Shown piece by piece: positions 35,711-43,167 of a DNA stretch of 64,000 nucleotides (positions are counted from its first letter, which is position 1; each line of letters starts with the position of its first letter). Origin of the DNA: Calditrichaceae bacterium (GTDB lineage Bacteria; Calditrichota; Calditrichia; RBG-13-44-9; J075). The stretch lies in contig JABWBP010000011.1 in assembly GCA_013360445.1 (NCBI GenBank), forward strand, positions 1-64,000. The letters run 5' to 3'. The translations under genes and the position numbers were made by a program. The notes below the pieces were generated by a model, which saw only the letters and a list, made by a program, of their open reading frames with translations, was not told the DNA's origin and did not search any database.

Positions 35711-35805
35711 TTTCCCCCTTAAAAAAGGGGGACAAAGGGGGTTGTAAAATTCCCGCCACTGCCCCTGCCACCTGCCCCTTTATCCTTCACCCTTTATCCT
35801 TCACC
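35711..35805. repeat. REP-like repeat and pyrimidine-rich tandem repeat after terL
   Basis: The palindrome CCCCCTTAAAAAAGGGGG with trailing GGGGGTTGTAAAA (35711-35746) is the right-hand relative of the repeat at 33577. It is followed by two copies of TTTATCCTTCACC with a 14-bp period (35779-35805). No gene is visible between 35660 and 36077. Confidence 0.55.
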
Positions 35806-35925
35806 TCTTTTTTTCTCCCTTCTTGACACTTTCCTCATCCGTTGCTAATTTCCCCCATCCCAGGATAACAAAAGCATCTTTATCATAGATTTGCACCGTG
35901 AGGTAATAATATTAGCAACAAAAAC

Positions 35926-36040
35926 TTTATGGTATCATAAACACAAAATTTATGATAACATAAATAGAAATGTTTATGGTATCATAAATATCCTGATACC
36001 CATCTTTATGATAGCAGAAAGAAGATTATGGTATGATAAA
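35926..36040. repeat. Array of five TTTATGGTATCATAAA palindromes
   Basis: 16-bp elements at 35926 (TTTATGGTATCATAAA), 35949 (TTTATGATAACATAAA), 35973 (TTTATGGTATCATAAA), 36005 (TTTATGATAGCAGAAA) and 36025 (ATTATGGTATGATAAA), with start-to-start spacing of 23, 24, 32 and 20 bp. The first and third are identical. The inverted symmetry TTTATG-N4-CATAAA and near-helical phasing suggest protein-binding sites, for example an operator array, a partition or replication site, or recombinase accessory sites. They lie just inside the right limit of the island. Confidence 0.7.
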
Positions 36041-36077
36041 GTTTTGTTGTAAGCAGGCGTTTCCGTTGAAATAATAG

Positions 36078-36840
36078 TTAGCTGTCAATAATCAATCAGC
36101 AATGAGAGTATCCATGAAAAAAACCAAAAAGACAAAAAAGCCACCACCAAACCAAAAACAACCATCACAATCACGTTTAAAGTCTCTATGGCAAAATCTT
36201 TTAAAATTTCCACAATTGCTTTGCAAGTCATTGAAATTAGCTTGGAAAATGATTGGTTTTGTTGCTGTGGTAATCGGTTTATTAGCTTCATTTTATACCT
36301 TTTATCCTCATTTAAACGTAGAGCCTGGTCTTATATTAGACCCATATAATCCGTTTGAAAATCCATTTAAGATTCACAATAGCGGTTTAATTGATCTTAA
36401 AAATTTATATTATACTATTACTCCTCTTTATATTAAACCGGAATATATGCCTGCAATAATTGGGAAAAAAGAAACCAGAATCTTGCGTACACATGATGAC
36501 AAAATAAAAATTATTGAATCTTTAAAATCAGGAGAAAAAACAAATGTATATATCAATGAAATCATAAAACTTTCTCCTCCATTAACAGATGCAGATATAA
36601 TAATGAATATTAACTTTACTATATTTTTTATACCAAAAGAAAAACGGTTCAGATTTAAGATCACAAAAAACATAAATAGCGAAACCCATTGGGAAGAAAA
36701 ATCTATTTCAGAAGAAATATCATATTAAATTATCACACTATTTAACATCGCAAAAGTGTCGCTGAAAAGTGCAACTCCTTACAGCTAACTTCTGCTGCAA
36801 CCGACCCCGCTATACTACAGCGGGGCGGTTGAGCACCATG
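36078..36840 (+). mobile_element. Single integron-type gene cassette
   Basis: A 763-bp unit made of one reading frame (36114-36728) and an attC-like site. The cassette starts TTAGCTGT and ends with G at 36840. Joining its end to its start gives G-TTAGCTGT, which is the exact reverse complement of the ACAGCTAAC arm at 36781. That is what an integron cassette must show when circularised, and it sets both borders to the base. No integron integrase gene and no second attC are in the window. Confidence 0.65.
36114..36728 (+). CDS. Cassette-borne single-pass membrane protein
   Basis: About 204 residues: a strongly basic N-terminus rich in Lys, Pro and Gln (1-25), one membrane helix (about 47-66, IGFVAVVIGLLASFYTFYP) and a C-terminal beta-rich domain (about 75-200) with no recognised family. 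The ATG at 36114 has GAGAG upstream; an ATG 12 bp earlier lacks a ribosome site. It is low in GC, as is usual for cassette genes. As the only gene of the integron cassette, its function is unknown. Confidence 0.65.
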   Translation: MKKTKKTKKPPPNQKQPSQSRLKSLWQNLLKFPQLLCKSLKLAWKMIGFVAVVIGLLASFYTFYPHLNVEPGLILDPYNPFENPFKIHNSGLIDLKNLYYTITPLYIKPEYMPAIIGKKETRILRTHDDKIKIIESLKSGEKTNVYINEIIKLSPPLTDADIIMNINFTIFFIPKEKRFRFKITKNINSETHWEEKSISEEISY

Positions 36841-36848
36841 TTATATGC
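36781..36848 (+). repeat. attC recombination site of the cassette
   Basis: The bottom-strand fold has attC hallmarks. The R''-like arm ACAGCTAAC (36781-36789) is followed by an unpaired 8-nt spacer, then CAACCG-A-CCCCGCT (36798-36811), a 7-nt loop, then AGCGGGGCGGTTG (36819-36831), an unpaired 8-nt spacer and GTTA (36840-36843). The stem is perfect except for one extrahelical A at 36804, the feature integron integrases use to choose the strand. The crossover would be between G36840 and T36841. Confidence 0.7.
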
Positions 36849-36855
36849 TTAAAAA

Positions 36856-36990
36856 TTATTTAACGTCTGCCAGAATATTTGAATAGCCATATCCTTCGGA
36901 ATATTCCTCAAATAGTCCGATATTTAAATTATCCATTAACAAATCTCTGATTCGCCTTCCGTTAAAATTCTCCACTAAAATTCTCCACTA
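36856..36990 (-). pseudogene. Possible 3' remnant of a gene
   Basis: A minus-strand frame encodes about 40 residues containing GRRIRDLLMDNLNIGLF and ending ILADVK before a TAA stop at 36858-36856. It has coding-like composition but is cut off upstream by a stop and by a 14-bp tandem repeat (AAAATTCTCCACTA, 36965-36992). It looks like the C-terminal end of a gene cut off when flanking DNA was rearranged. No family recognised. Confidence 0.3.
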
Positions 36991-37016
36991 AGAACCAATA
37001 TACTTCTTGCATTAGA

Positions 37017-37034
37017 TTGTAGAATATTATACAA
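37017..37034 (+). promoter_or_regulatory. Operator-like palindrome upstream of the kinase gene
   Basis: TTGTAGAATATTATACAA, a near-perfect palindrome related to TGTAGAATATTCTACA found at three other places in this locus. It lies 28 bp before the kinase start and overlaps where a promoter should be, which suggests autoregulation by the sigma-54 activator. Confidence 0.65.
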
Positions 37035-37062
37035 TTTACTCTGTAAAGAAGGAGAAGAATCA

Positions 37063-38208
37063 TTGAAGAAGTCTAAAAATGATATATTCTGGTGGAGCCT
37101 GATTGCCATATTTATCTTCATTATCTCTACTTTGCATTATCTGACACCTACTACGAAGGGCCATTTACATCTCATTTATCTGCAAAGTTACTTCATACCG
37201 GTTTTAATTGCCGCATTTCAGTTTGGGGCTCGCGGGGGATTAGGAGTGGCATTTGCCATAAGCCTTATTTATGTACCTCACATTATGCTGCAATGGCTGG
37301 GCAATACCGAGCATACCCTGCTGGGCATTCTTCAAATCATCATGTTTAACATTATTGGCTACGTAACCGGTTTAAAAGCGCAGAAAGAAAAGAGTGAAAG
37401 GCAACGCTATCAGCAAGCGGCCCGGGAATTGGAACAATCGCTGGAAAAATTAAAACGGCAATCCAATGAATTGGCCGATTTGGAAGAGCAATTACGCCTG
37501 TCTGACCGCTTAGCGGTAGTGGGAGAATTGACGGCCAGCTTAGCCCATGAGTTGAGAAATCCACTGGGCACCATTCTCGGTACTGTGGAGATATTGAACG
37601 AGGAACTTCCCCCGGAGACGAAAAAAACGGAATTCTTCCAAATTCTCATTCAGGAGACCGGGCGCATGAGTTCTGTTGTAGAGAACTATCTCAATTTCGC
37701 CCGCAGTCAAAAGAGTTCTGATTCTCATTATGACGCCCGGGAAATCATCCAGAGCACCAGTCTGATTCTTGCTACCCGCGCTCGCAAAGAGAGAATTCGA
37801 CTGCAAGAAGAGATACCGGAACAACCTATTATTCTAAGCGGTGATCCCAATGACCTGCGCCAGGTCCTGGTAAACCTTATGCTCAATTCCATTGAAGCGA
37901 TGGCAGTTCCGGGAGTCATCACGATTTCCGCTCAACTTCTTAACACCAATGAAAAGCCGAGTGAATCCATAGAAAATGGACAGGAACAACCATTTCTGCG
38001 TTTATCAGTAAAAGACCAGGGAGTGGGTATCGAAGTGGATACGCTCGATAAAATTTTTCAGCCATTTTATACCACCAAAGAAAAAGGAACCGGGCTGGGC
38101 TTGAGTATTGTCAAACGTATTGCCGACCAACAACATTGGCAAATAGAAGTACACAGCCAGCCGCAGCAGGGAACGGAAGTATTATTAAAAATTCCCCTTG
38201 AATCATAG
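37063..38208 (+). CDS. Membrane sensor histidine kinase of the metal locus
   Basis: 381 residues. Four hydrophobic segments (about 9-26, 37-57, 60-78, 86-104) form the sensor, with almost no periplasmic loop, so the signal is probably sensed in or near the membrane. A coiled coil (108-145) leads to HisKA with His162 in SLAHELRNPLGT and a HATPase domain with NLMLNSIEAM, DQGVGIE and GTGLGLSIV. The start is a TTG with AAGGAG upstream. It is 55 bp from the response-regulator gene and forms a two-component pair of the AtoS/ZraS type with it. Confidence 0.9.
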   Translation: MKKSKNDIFWWSLIAIFIFIISTLHYLTPTTKGHLHLIYLQSYFIPVLIAAFQFGARGGLGVAFAISLIYVPHIMLQWLGNTEHTLLGILQIIMFNIIGYVTGLKAQKEKSERQRYQQAARELEQSLEKLKRQSNELADLEEQLRLSDRLAVVGELTASLAHELRNPLGTILGTVEILNEELPPETKKTEFFQILIQETGRMSSVVENYLNFARSQKSSDSHYDAREIIQSTSLILATRARKERIRLQEEIPEQPIILSGDPNDLRQVLVNLMLNSIEAMAVPGVITISAQLLNTNEKPSESIENGQEQPFLRLSVKDQGVGIEVDTLDKIFQPFYTTKEKGTGLGLSIVKRIADQQHWQIEVHSQPQQGTEVLLKIPLES

Positions 38209-38263
38209 TTTTTATAAATCGAATGCCTGATTAATCGAAACAACCATTATTTATTCCAATGAG

Positions 38264-39619
38264 ATGAGCAATATGAAACGCATTTTATTGATTGACGACG
38301 ATATTAATCTTTGCAAAGTAATCGGATACCAGTTACAAAAAAACGGGTTTGATGTTACTCCCGCCAACAGCGGAAAAGAGGCGCTGGGATATTTCAGTAA
38401 GAAAGAATTTGATATTGTAATTACTGATATTCAAATGCCGGATATCTCCGGCATCCAGGTATTAAAGGAAATTCGCCGCCACAATCGCCAGGTGGTCATC
38501 ATCATTATTACCGCGCATGGCAGCATTGATAATGCCCTGGAAGCCTGCCAACTGGGCGCAGATGATTACTTGACCAAACCGTTCAGCAAAGAGCAACTTC
38601 TTTTCGCTATTGAGAAAGCAGTGCGTTTGCGGGAATTACAGCAGGAAAATACTCAGCTACGGGCAGAGTTGGTTGGAAAATACCGTTTTGAAAATATGGT
38701 CGCCCGCAGTTCCAAAATGGAGGATGTGCTCCGTATGGCCGGCCAGGTAGCCGCCAGTGACGCCACAGTGATTATTTTGGGCGAAAGCGGTACCGGTAAA
38801 GAGTTGATTGCCCGGGCGATTCACTATAACAGTCCTCGCAAGGATAAGCCGTTAATAACCGTCAACTGCCCTTCGATTCCCGACAATTTGCTGGAAAGCG
38901 AACTTTTCGGCCACGTAAAAGGAGCATTTACCGGGGCAATTAAAGACCGCAAGGGAAAATTTGAGCTGGCCGACGGCGGCACTATTTTCCTGGATGAAAT
39001 CGGCGATTTGAGAGAAGATGTTCAGGCAAAGCTTCTCCGGGTCCTGCAGGAACATGAAATTGAACGTCTCGGTGATTCTAAAACCATCAAAGTGGATGTG
39101 CGAATCATTGCCGCCACTAATAAAAACCTGGAGATGCTGGTGCAGGAAGGTGAATTCCGCGAAGACCTCTACTATCGCCTGAGCGTGGTGCCCATTACCA
39201 TCCCTCCCTTGCGGGAACGCAAGGAGGAGATTCCGTATTTGGTGGATTTCTTCCTGACACGCTACGCAGGAGATCGCAAATTTGTGATTGAGCCGGAGGT
39301 GTATTCCGCTATGCAGGAATATGACTGGCCGGGCAATGTAAGGGAGTTGGAAAATGTCATCGAGCGGGCGGTAGTGCTGGCTACCGATAACCGGATCACC
39401 GTGGAAAGCCTGCCTGCGCATTTCCAGGCCCCGGAAAAGAAAGGGGCCAGCGACCCGGTTAAACTTCCTCAAGGAGATTTCTCGCTGGAAGCAGTTGAAA
39501 AACAGGCTATTCTGGAAGCATTGGAACGCGCTGACGGGAACCGTTCGCAGGCCGCACGGCTGCTCAAGATCCCCCGCCATGTGTTGTTATATCGCTTAAA
39601 AAAATTGGGGATAGTGTAG
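38264..39619 (+). CDS. NtrC-family sigma-54-dependent response regulator
   Basis: 451 residues in three domains. The receiver has DDD at 11-13 and phosphoacceptor D55 in VITDIQMP. The AAA+ domain has Walker A GESGTGKE (173-180), the sigma-54-contacting loop GAFTGA (220-225) and Walker B FLDE (242-245). A Fis-type helix-turn-helix is at about 425-445 ([21 protein letters not shown]). All elements for activating sigma-54 polymerase are intact. Its TAG stop lies inside the first palindrome upstream of the efflux operon. Its targets are very likely the paired palindromes at 39615, 46715 and 56161. An ATG nine bases downstream is an alternative start. Confidence 0.94.
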   Translation: MSNMKRILLIDDDINLCKVIGYQLQKNGFDVTPANSGKEALGYFSKKEFDIVITDIQMPDISGIQVLKEIRRHNRQVVIIIITAHGSIDNALEACQLGADDYLTKPFSKEQLLFAIEKAVRLRELQQENTQLRAELVGKYRFENMVARSSKMEDVLRMAGQVAASDATVIILGESGTGKELIARAIHYNSPRKDKPLITVNCPSIPDNLLESELFGHVKGAFTGAIKDRKGKFELADGGTIFLDEIGDLREDVQAKLLRVLQEHEIERLGDSKTIKVDVRIIAATNKNLEMLVQEGEFREDLYYRLSVVPITIPPLRERKEEIPYLVDFFLTRYAGDRKFVIEPEVYSAMQEYDWPGNVRELENVIERAVVLATDNRITVESLPAHFQAPEKKGASDPVKLPQGDFSLEAVEKQAILEALERADGNRSQAARLLKIPRHVLLYRLKKLGIV

Positions 39620-39652
39620 AATATTCTACAAATCAATGTAGGATATTCTGCA
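39615..39652 (+). promoter_or_regulatory. Paired activator sites (UAS) of the efflux operon
   Basis: A perfect 16-bp palindrome TGTAGAATATTCTACA (39615-39630) and a second copy TGTAGGATATTCTGCA (39637-39652), centres 22 bp apart (two helical turns). They lie 136 bp upstream of a sigma-54 promoter. This is the best-conserved pair in the window and defines the site consensus. Confidence 0.8.
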
Positions 39653-39787
39653 ATCCCTTCCGGCTCAATGCGAATCCCCGCCCCCTCCAACCGGTTTCTT
39701 TTTCATAGATTTCTCTTCTTCTATTTTCAATAAAATCATTTCTCTATAACCCGGGTATAATGGCGTTGGCCCGGGACCGGGGCGTTT

Positions 39788-39802
39788 TGGCACAACCCTT
39801 GA
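39788..39802 (+). promoter_or_regulatory. Sigma-54 (-24/-12) promoter, efflux operon
   Basis: TGGCAC-AACCC-TTGA matches the sigma-54 consensus TGGCAC-N5-TTGC, with correct spacing of the GG and TG pairs. It is 37 bp before the proposed first start codon of the block. Confidence 0.8.
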
Positions 39803-39838
39803 AATACCTTTCTCCCGAATATGAACATAGAGGAAGGC

Positions 39839-40189
39839 ATGGGAAAGACAAAACCGTTCGGAAAGAAAAACATTTTACTTCTGGTGCTGGCTGCCGGCAT
39901 TGCCGGGGCAGTATTGTTTTTTCCGGTAAACATTAATAACCAATACACCTGCTTGTACCATCGCCTGTTTTCCCCGGGGCACTCATACACCCATTCCACC
40001 GGGGATGATATTTCCCAAACACAGAAAGAAGATTTGCTGAATCGGTATCTCTCACCCTTTGGGCTCCTCTGGTGGGGAAGCTTGCTTATTACCGCTTTAA
40101 GCATCTACGGTTTGAGACGACAGGCACCCGGAAATGCTAATAAACCCCCGGTCAATCCACCGGCATTAAGTAATCACATTGAGACCTGA
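39839..40189 (+). CDS. Small two-helix membrane protein, first gene of the efflux block
   Basis: About 116 residues with hydrophobic helices near 12-30 and 77-94 and a polar loop with HRLFSPGHSYTH. No family recognised. The ATG at 39839 leaves a normal leader after the sigma-54 promoter and has AGGA upstream; an ATG at 39821 would leave only about 10 nt of leader. It precedes the TolC-like gene by 61 bp. The His/Cys/Tyr-containing loop could bind metal, but this is speculation. Confidence 0.6.
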   Translation: MGKTKPFGKKNILLLVLAAGIAGAVLFFPVNINNQYTCLYHRLFSPGHSYTHSTGDDISQTQKEDLLNRYLSPFGLLWWGSLLITALSIYGLRRQAPGNANKPPVNPPALSNHIET

Positions 40190-40250
40190 AGATACACAAT
40201 AAAATTTGGAAATGAATCCGGAAATCAACCGCATAGAAAGGACATCCAAA

Positions 40251-41528
40251 ATGATCAAAATCCGTTTTTTTGGGATTAGCATCTTAACATTACTTTTGAT
40301 TCACACCGGGCTGGCGCAATCTCCCGATTCTACCCTGCAACTTTCTCACTTAATAAAAGAGGCGGTGGATAACAATCCCGACCTGCAATCCGCTGAAAAT
40401 ACCTGGCACACTGCCCTCGCGCAGGTACCCCAGGCCGGGGCGCTGCCAGACCCGGTGCTTAGTTTTAACCTGATGAATCTGCCGGTAAACACCTTTGCGT
40501 TTGACCAGGAACCGATGACCGGCAAACAGGTCGGTATCATGCAGATGTTCCCTTTTCCCGGCAAACAAGGCGTGAGAGAAAACATCGCCCAGGAAAACGC
40601 TGCGGTAGCCGAAGCACGTTACCGGGAACTTCGCAACCAGTTAGTTAAGAATGTCAAAGCTACGTATTTCGATCTTTTTCTGGTGGATAAGTCAATTGAA
40701 ACCGTGCAAAAGAATTTGGAAATATTACAGGAATTTGTGCGCATTGCGGAGACCAAATATAGTGTGGGCAGCGGCTTGCAGCAGGATGTGCTGCGCGCCC
40801 AGGTGGAACTTTCCAAAATGACCGACCGGCTGATCAACCTCCGCAAAAAGCGGGAAACCGTGGAAGCCCGCCTGAATGCATTACTCAACCGGCCTGTCGC
40901 AAGCTTTGTTGGGCGCCCGGATTCATTGGTTTTTAAACCTTTTCAATATGACCTCGATAGCCTCAAGAGCATGGCAGAAACTGATCGCCCTTTGCTGCAA
41001 GCCTGGCAGGCGATGATCCGCCAGAGTGATGAAAAAGTTCGTCTGGCCAAAAAGGAATACCTGCCGGACTTCAGTGTAGGAGTGGTGTATTCCCAAAGGG
41101 AGGTGCTGCAAAACGGCATGGGAGGAGTGGATTTTCTCTCCGGAATGTTGAATGTCAAAGTGCCGCTGTACTTCTGGCGCAAGCAAGGTAAGCAGGTAGA
41201 GGAATCGCGCTACAATCAAATTTCGGTGCAGCAAAAGTATTATGATGTGCTGAACCAGGTCTATTCCGGTATCGATGCCTCTCTTAGTGAGGTGCAAAAT
41301 AACGAGCGGCTGATCGACCTCTACGACTCCGGCATCATTCCCCAGGCCGCCCAATCGTTGAACTCGGCAATTGCCGGCTACCAGACCGATAAAGTGGATT
41401 TCCTGACCCTGCTGACGAACCAAATGAACCTGTTCAATTTTGAATTGGATTATTACCGGATTTTGAGCGAGCACCATAAAGGCGCCGCGGAACTTGAGGC
41501 ATTGACCGGCGCGGAATTGCAATATTAA
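40251..41528 (+). CDS. TolC/CusC-type outer-membrane efflux protein
   Basis: 425 residues with a signal peptide (1-21, ending GLAQ) and two outer-membrane-efflux repeats of long helices (KTEYF-type segments near 140-230 and 330-420), including NLMNLPVNTFAFDQEPM and VGIMQMFPFPGKQG, which recur in CusC-like proteins of metal-efflux operons. It would be the outer-membrane channel for the CusBA pump that follows. The ATG at 40251 has AAAGGA upstream. It ends 17 bp before cusB. Confidence 0.88.
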   Translation: MIKIRFFGISILTLLLIHTGLAQSPDSTLQLSHLIKEAVDNNPDLQSAENTWHTALAQVPQAGALPDPVLSFNLMNLPVNTFAFDQEPMTGKQVGIMQMFPFPGKQGVRENIAQENAAVAEARYRELRNQLVKNVKATYFDLFLVDKSIETVQKNLEILQEFVRIAETKYSVGSGLQQDVLRAQVELSKMTDRLINLRKKRETVEARLNALLNRPVASFVGRPDSLVFKPFQYDLDSLKSMAETDRPLLQAWQAMIRQSDEKVRLAKKEYLPDFSVGVVYSQREVLQNGMGGVDFLSGMLNVKVPLYFWRKQGKQVEESRYNQISVQQKYYDVLNQVYSGIDASLSEVQNNERLIDLYDSGIIPQAAQSLNSAIAGYQTDKVDFLTLLTNQMNLFNFELDYYRILSEHHKGAAELEALTGAELQY

Positions 41529-41545
41529 CACAATGGAGACAAATT

Positions 41546-43129
41546 ATGAACTACAAGAAGAAGCTATCATCCATCGTTCTAATCGCCCTGTTTTCCTTAA
41601 TGGGAGCATTCATTCTTTCTGCTTGCGAAAAAGAGGAAAAAGCGGCAGAGACTGTTCAGGCAGAAAGCAAACAGCTTTGGACCTGCGGGATGCACCCGGA
41701 GGTGATTGTAGATGAACCGGGGAACTGCCCCAAGTGCGGAATGAAATTAGTGCCGGTAAAGCAGACCGGCAGCCAACCGGCGGCAACACAAACTGATGGC
41801 CAGGCGCAGCAGAAAAAAGACGGCAAAGTGCTTTACTGGCGGGCACCGATGGATCCCACAGAGATTTACGACCACCCCGGCAAATCGAAAATGGGGATGG
41901 ATTTGATCCCGGTGTATGAAGGCGAAGAAGCGGTCGGTGCCGGCGGTACCATCACCATCGATCCGGTAACGGTGCAGAACATGGGGGTGCGTTACGGAAA
42001 AGTGGAGCGCATGGATTTTTCCCGGCTAATCCGCACCGTGGGGGAAATCAACTTCAATGAAGATAAACTCTATGATATCAATACCAAAATTTCCGGGTGG
42101 ATTGAAAATTTATATGTGAATTACACCGGGGAAATTGTAAAGAAAGGGCAGCCTTTACTGGAAATCTACTCCCCGGAACTGGTAACTACCCAGGAAGAAT
42201 ATCTTTTGGCGCTGAAAACGCGGAAATTGATTAGCGGCAGCAGTTTTGAGTCGATCCGCGAGGGCGGGGAGTCATTGTTGGAATCCACCCGCAAGCGGCT
42301 AATCTACTGGGATATTCCTCCTTCGGAAATCGAGCGGCTGGAAAAAACCGGCGAAGTTCGAAAAACGATTCAGTTGCGCGCCCCGGCAGGAGGCATGGTG
42401 GTGGAACGAAATGTGGTGGATGGCGCGCACGTCAAAGCCGGCGAGAAACTGTTCCGCATCGCCGATTTATCCAGCGTGTGGGTGCACGCCAGCATTTACG
42501 ACTACGAAGTGCCCTGGGTGCGCGAAGGCCAGCCCGCGGAAATGGAGTTGTCCTATGAGCCCGGTAAAACCTACCAGGGGAAGGTTGCCTACATCTATCC
42601 TTACCTGCGGGAAAAAGCCCGCGATGTGCACGTGCGCCTGGAATTCAGCAATCCCGATTTAGACCTTAAGCCGGGCATGTATGTAAACGTGCAGTTGCAG
42701 GGCCGCACCATTCCCAATGCCCTGGTGGTGCCCAGTGAAGCGGTCATCCGTTCCGGCAGGCGCAACTTGGTGTTTGTGACGCGGGAACCGGGCAAGTTCG
42801 AGCCGCGGGAAATTCGCATCGGCGAAGAGGGCGGCCCGGGCAACCGCTACCTGCGGGTGCTTTCCGGCCTGTTGGAAGACGAGACTGTGGTGACCTCCGC
42901 GCAATTTATGCTCGACAGCGAAAGTCGCCTGCAGGAAGCCATTCAGAAAATGTTAGAGGAGCGCCGCGCCGGCAACCAACCGAAGCCGGAACAACCGGCC
43001 CATCAAATGGAAGAAATGGATCAACAGCAATCGGAGCACCAGCACCAAATGGAAGGTATGGAGCAGAAGCAACCGGAGCACCAGCACAATATGGAAGATA
43101 TGAAGCAGCAAAAGGAGCACCAACATTAA
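41546..43129 (+). CDS. cusB: CusB-like periplasmic adaptor with two heavy-metal-binding domains
   Basis: 527 residues. The lipobox LSAC at Cys27 makes it a lipoprotein. Heavy-metal-binding domain 1 (44-71) has C47, H50, C61 and C64; domain 2 (96-124) has the YWRAPMDP ... MGMDLIP form. The HlyD/CusB body (about 135-480) contains beta-barrel, lipoyl and helical hairpin parts. The C-terminal 45 residues are a His/Met/Gln tail with repeated HQ(M)EEMDQQQ-like units, plausibly a Cu(I)/Ag(I) sponge. It connects the TolC-like and CusA proteins. Confidence 0.92.
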   Translation: MNYKKKLSSIVLIALFSLMGAFILSACEKEEKAAETVQAESKQLWTCGMHPEVIVDEPGNCPKCGMKLVPVKQTGSQPAATQTDGQAQQKKDGKVLYWRAPMDPTEIYDHPGKSKMGMDLIPVYEGEEAVGAGGTITIDPVTVQNMGVRYGKVERMDFSRLIRTVGEINFNEDKLYDINTKISGWIENLYVNYTGEIVKKGQPLLEIYSPELVTTQEEYLLALKTRKLISGSSFESIREGGESLLESTRKRLIYWDIPPSEIERLEKTGEVRKTIQLRAPAGGMVVERNVVDGAHVKAGEKLFRIADLSSVWVHASIYDYEVPWVREGQPAEMELSYEPGKTYQGKVAYIYPYLREKARDVHVRLEFSNPDLDLKPGMYVNVQLQGRTIPNALVVPSEAVIRSGRRNLVFVTREPGKFEPREIRIGEEGGPGNRYLRVLSGLLEDETVVTSAQFMLDSESRLQEAIQKMLEERRAGNQPKPEQPAHQMEEMDQQQSEHQHQMEGMEQKQPEHQHNMEDMKQQKEHQH

Positions 43130-43167
43130 ACCGCGGACACTTGTGAAAGGTGTATGGAGAAGAAATT

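Noticed and set aside
11640-36020. Search for a right-hand attachment site matching the tRNA-Leu edge
   Set aside because: Only an 8-bp match (TGATACCC at 11648 and near 35994) was found, which is within chance; serine integrases can use very short cores, so the right border stays undefined.
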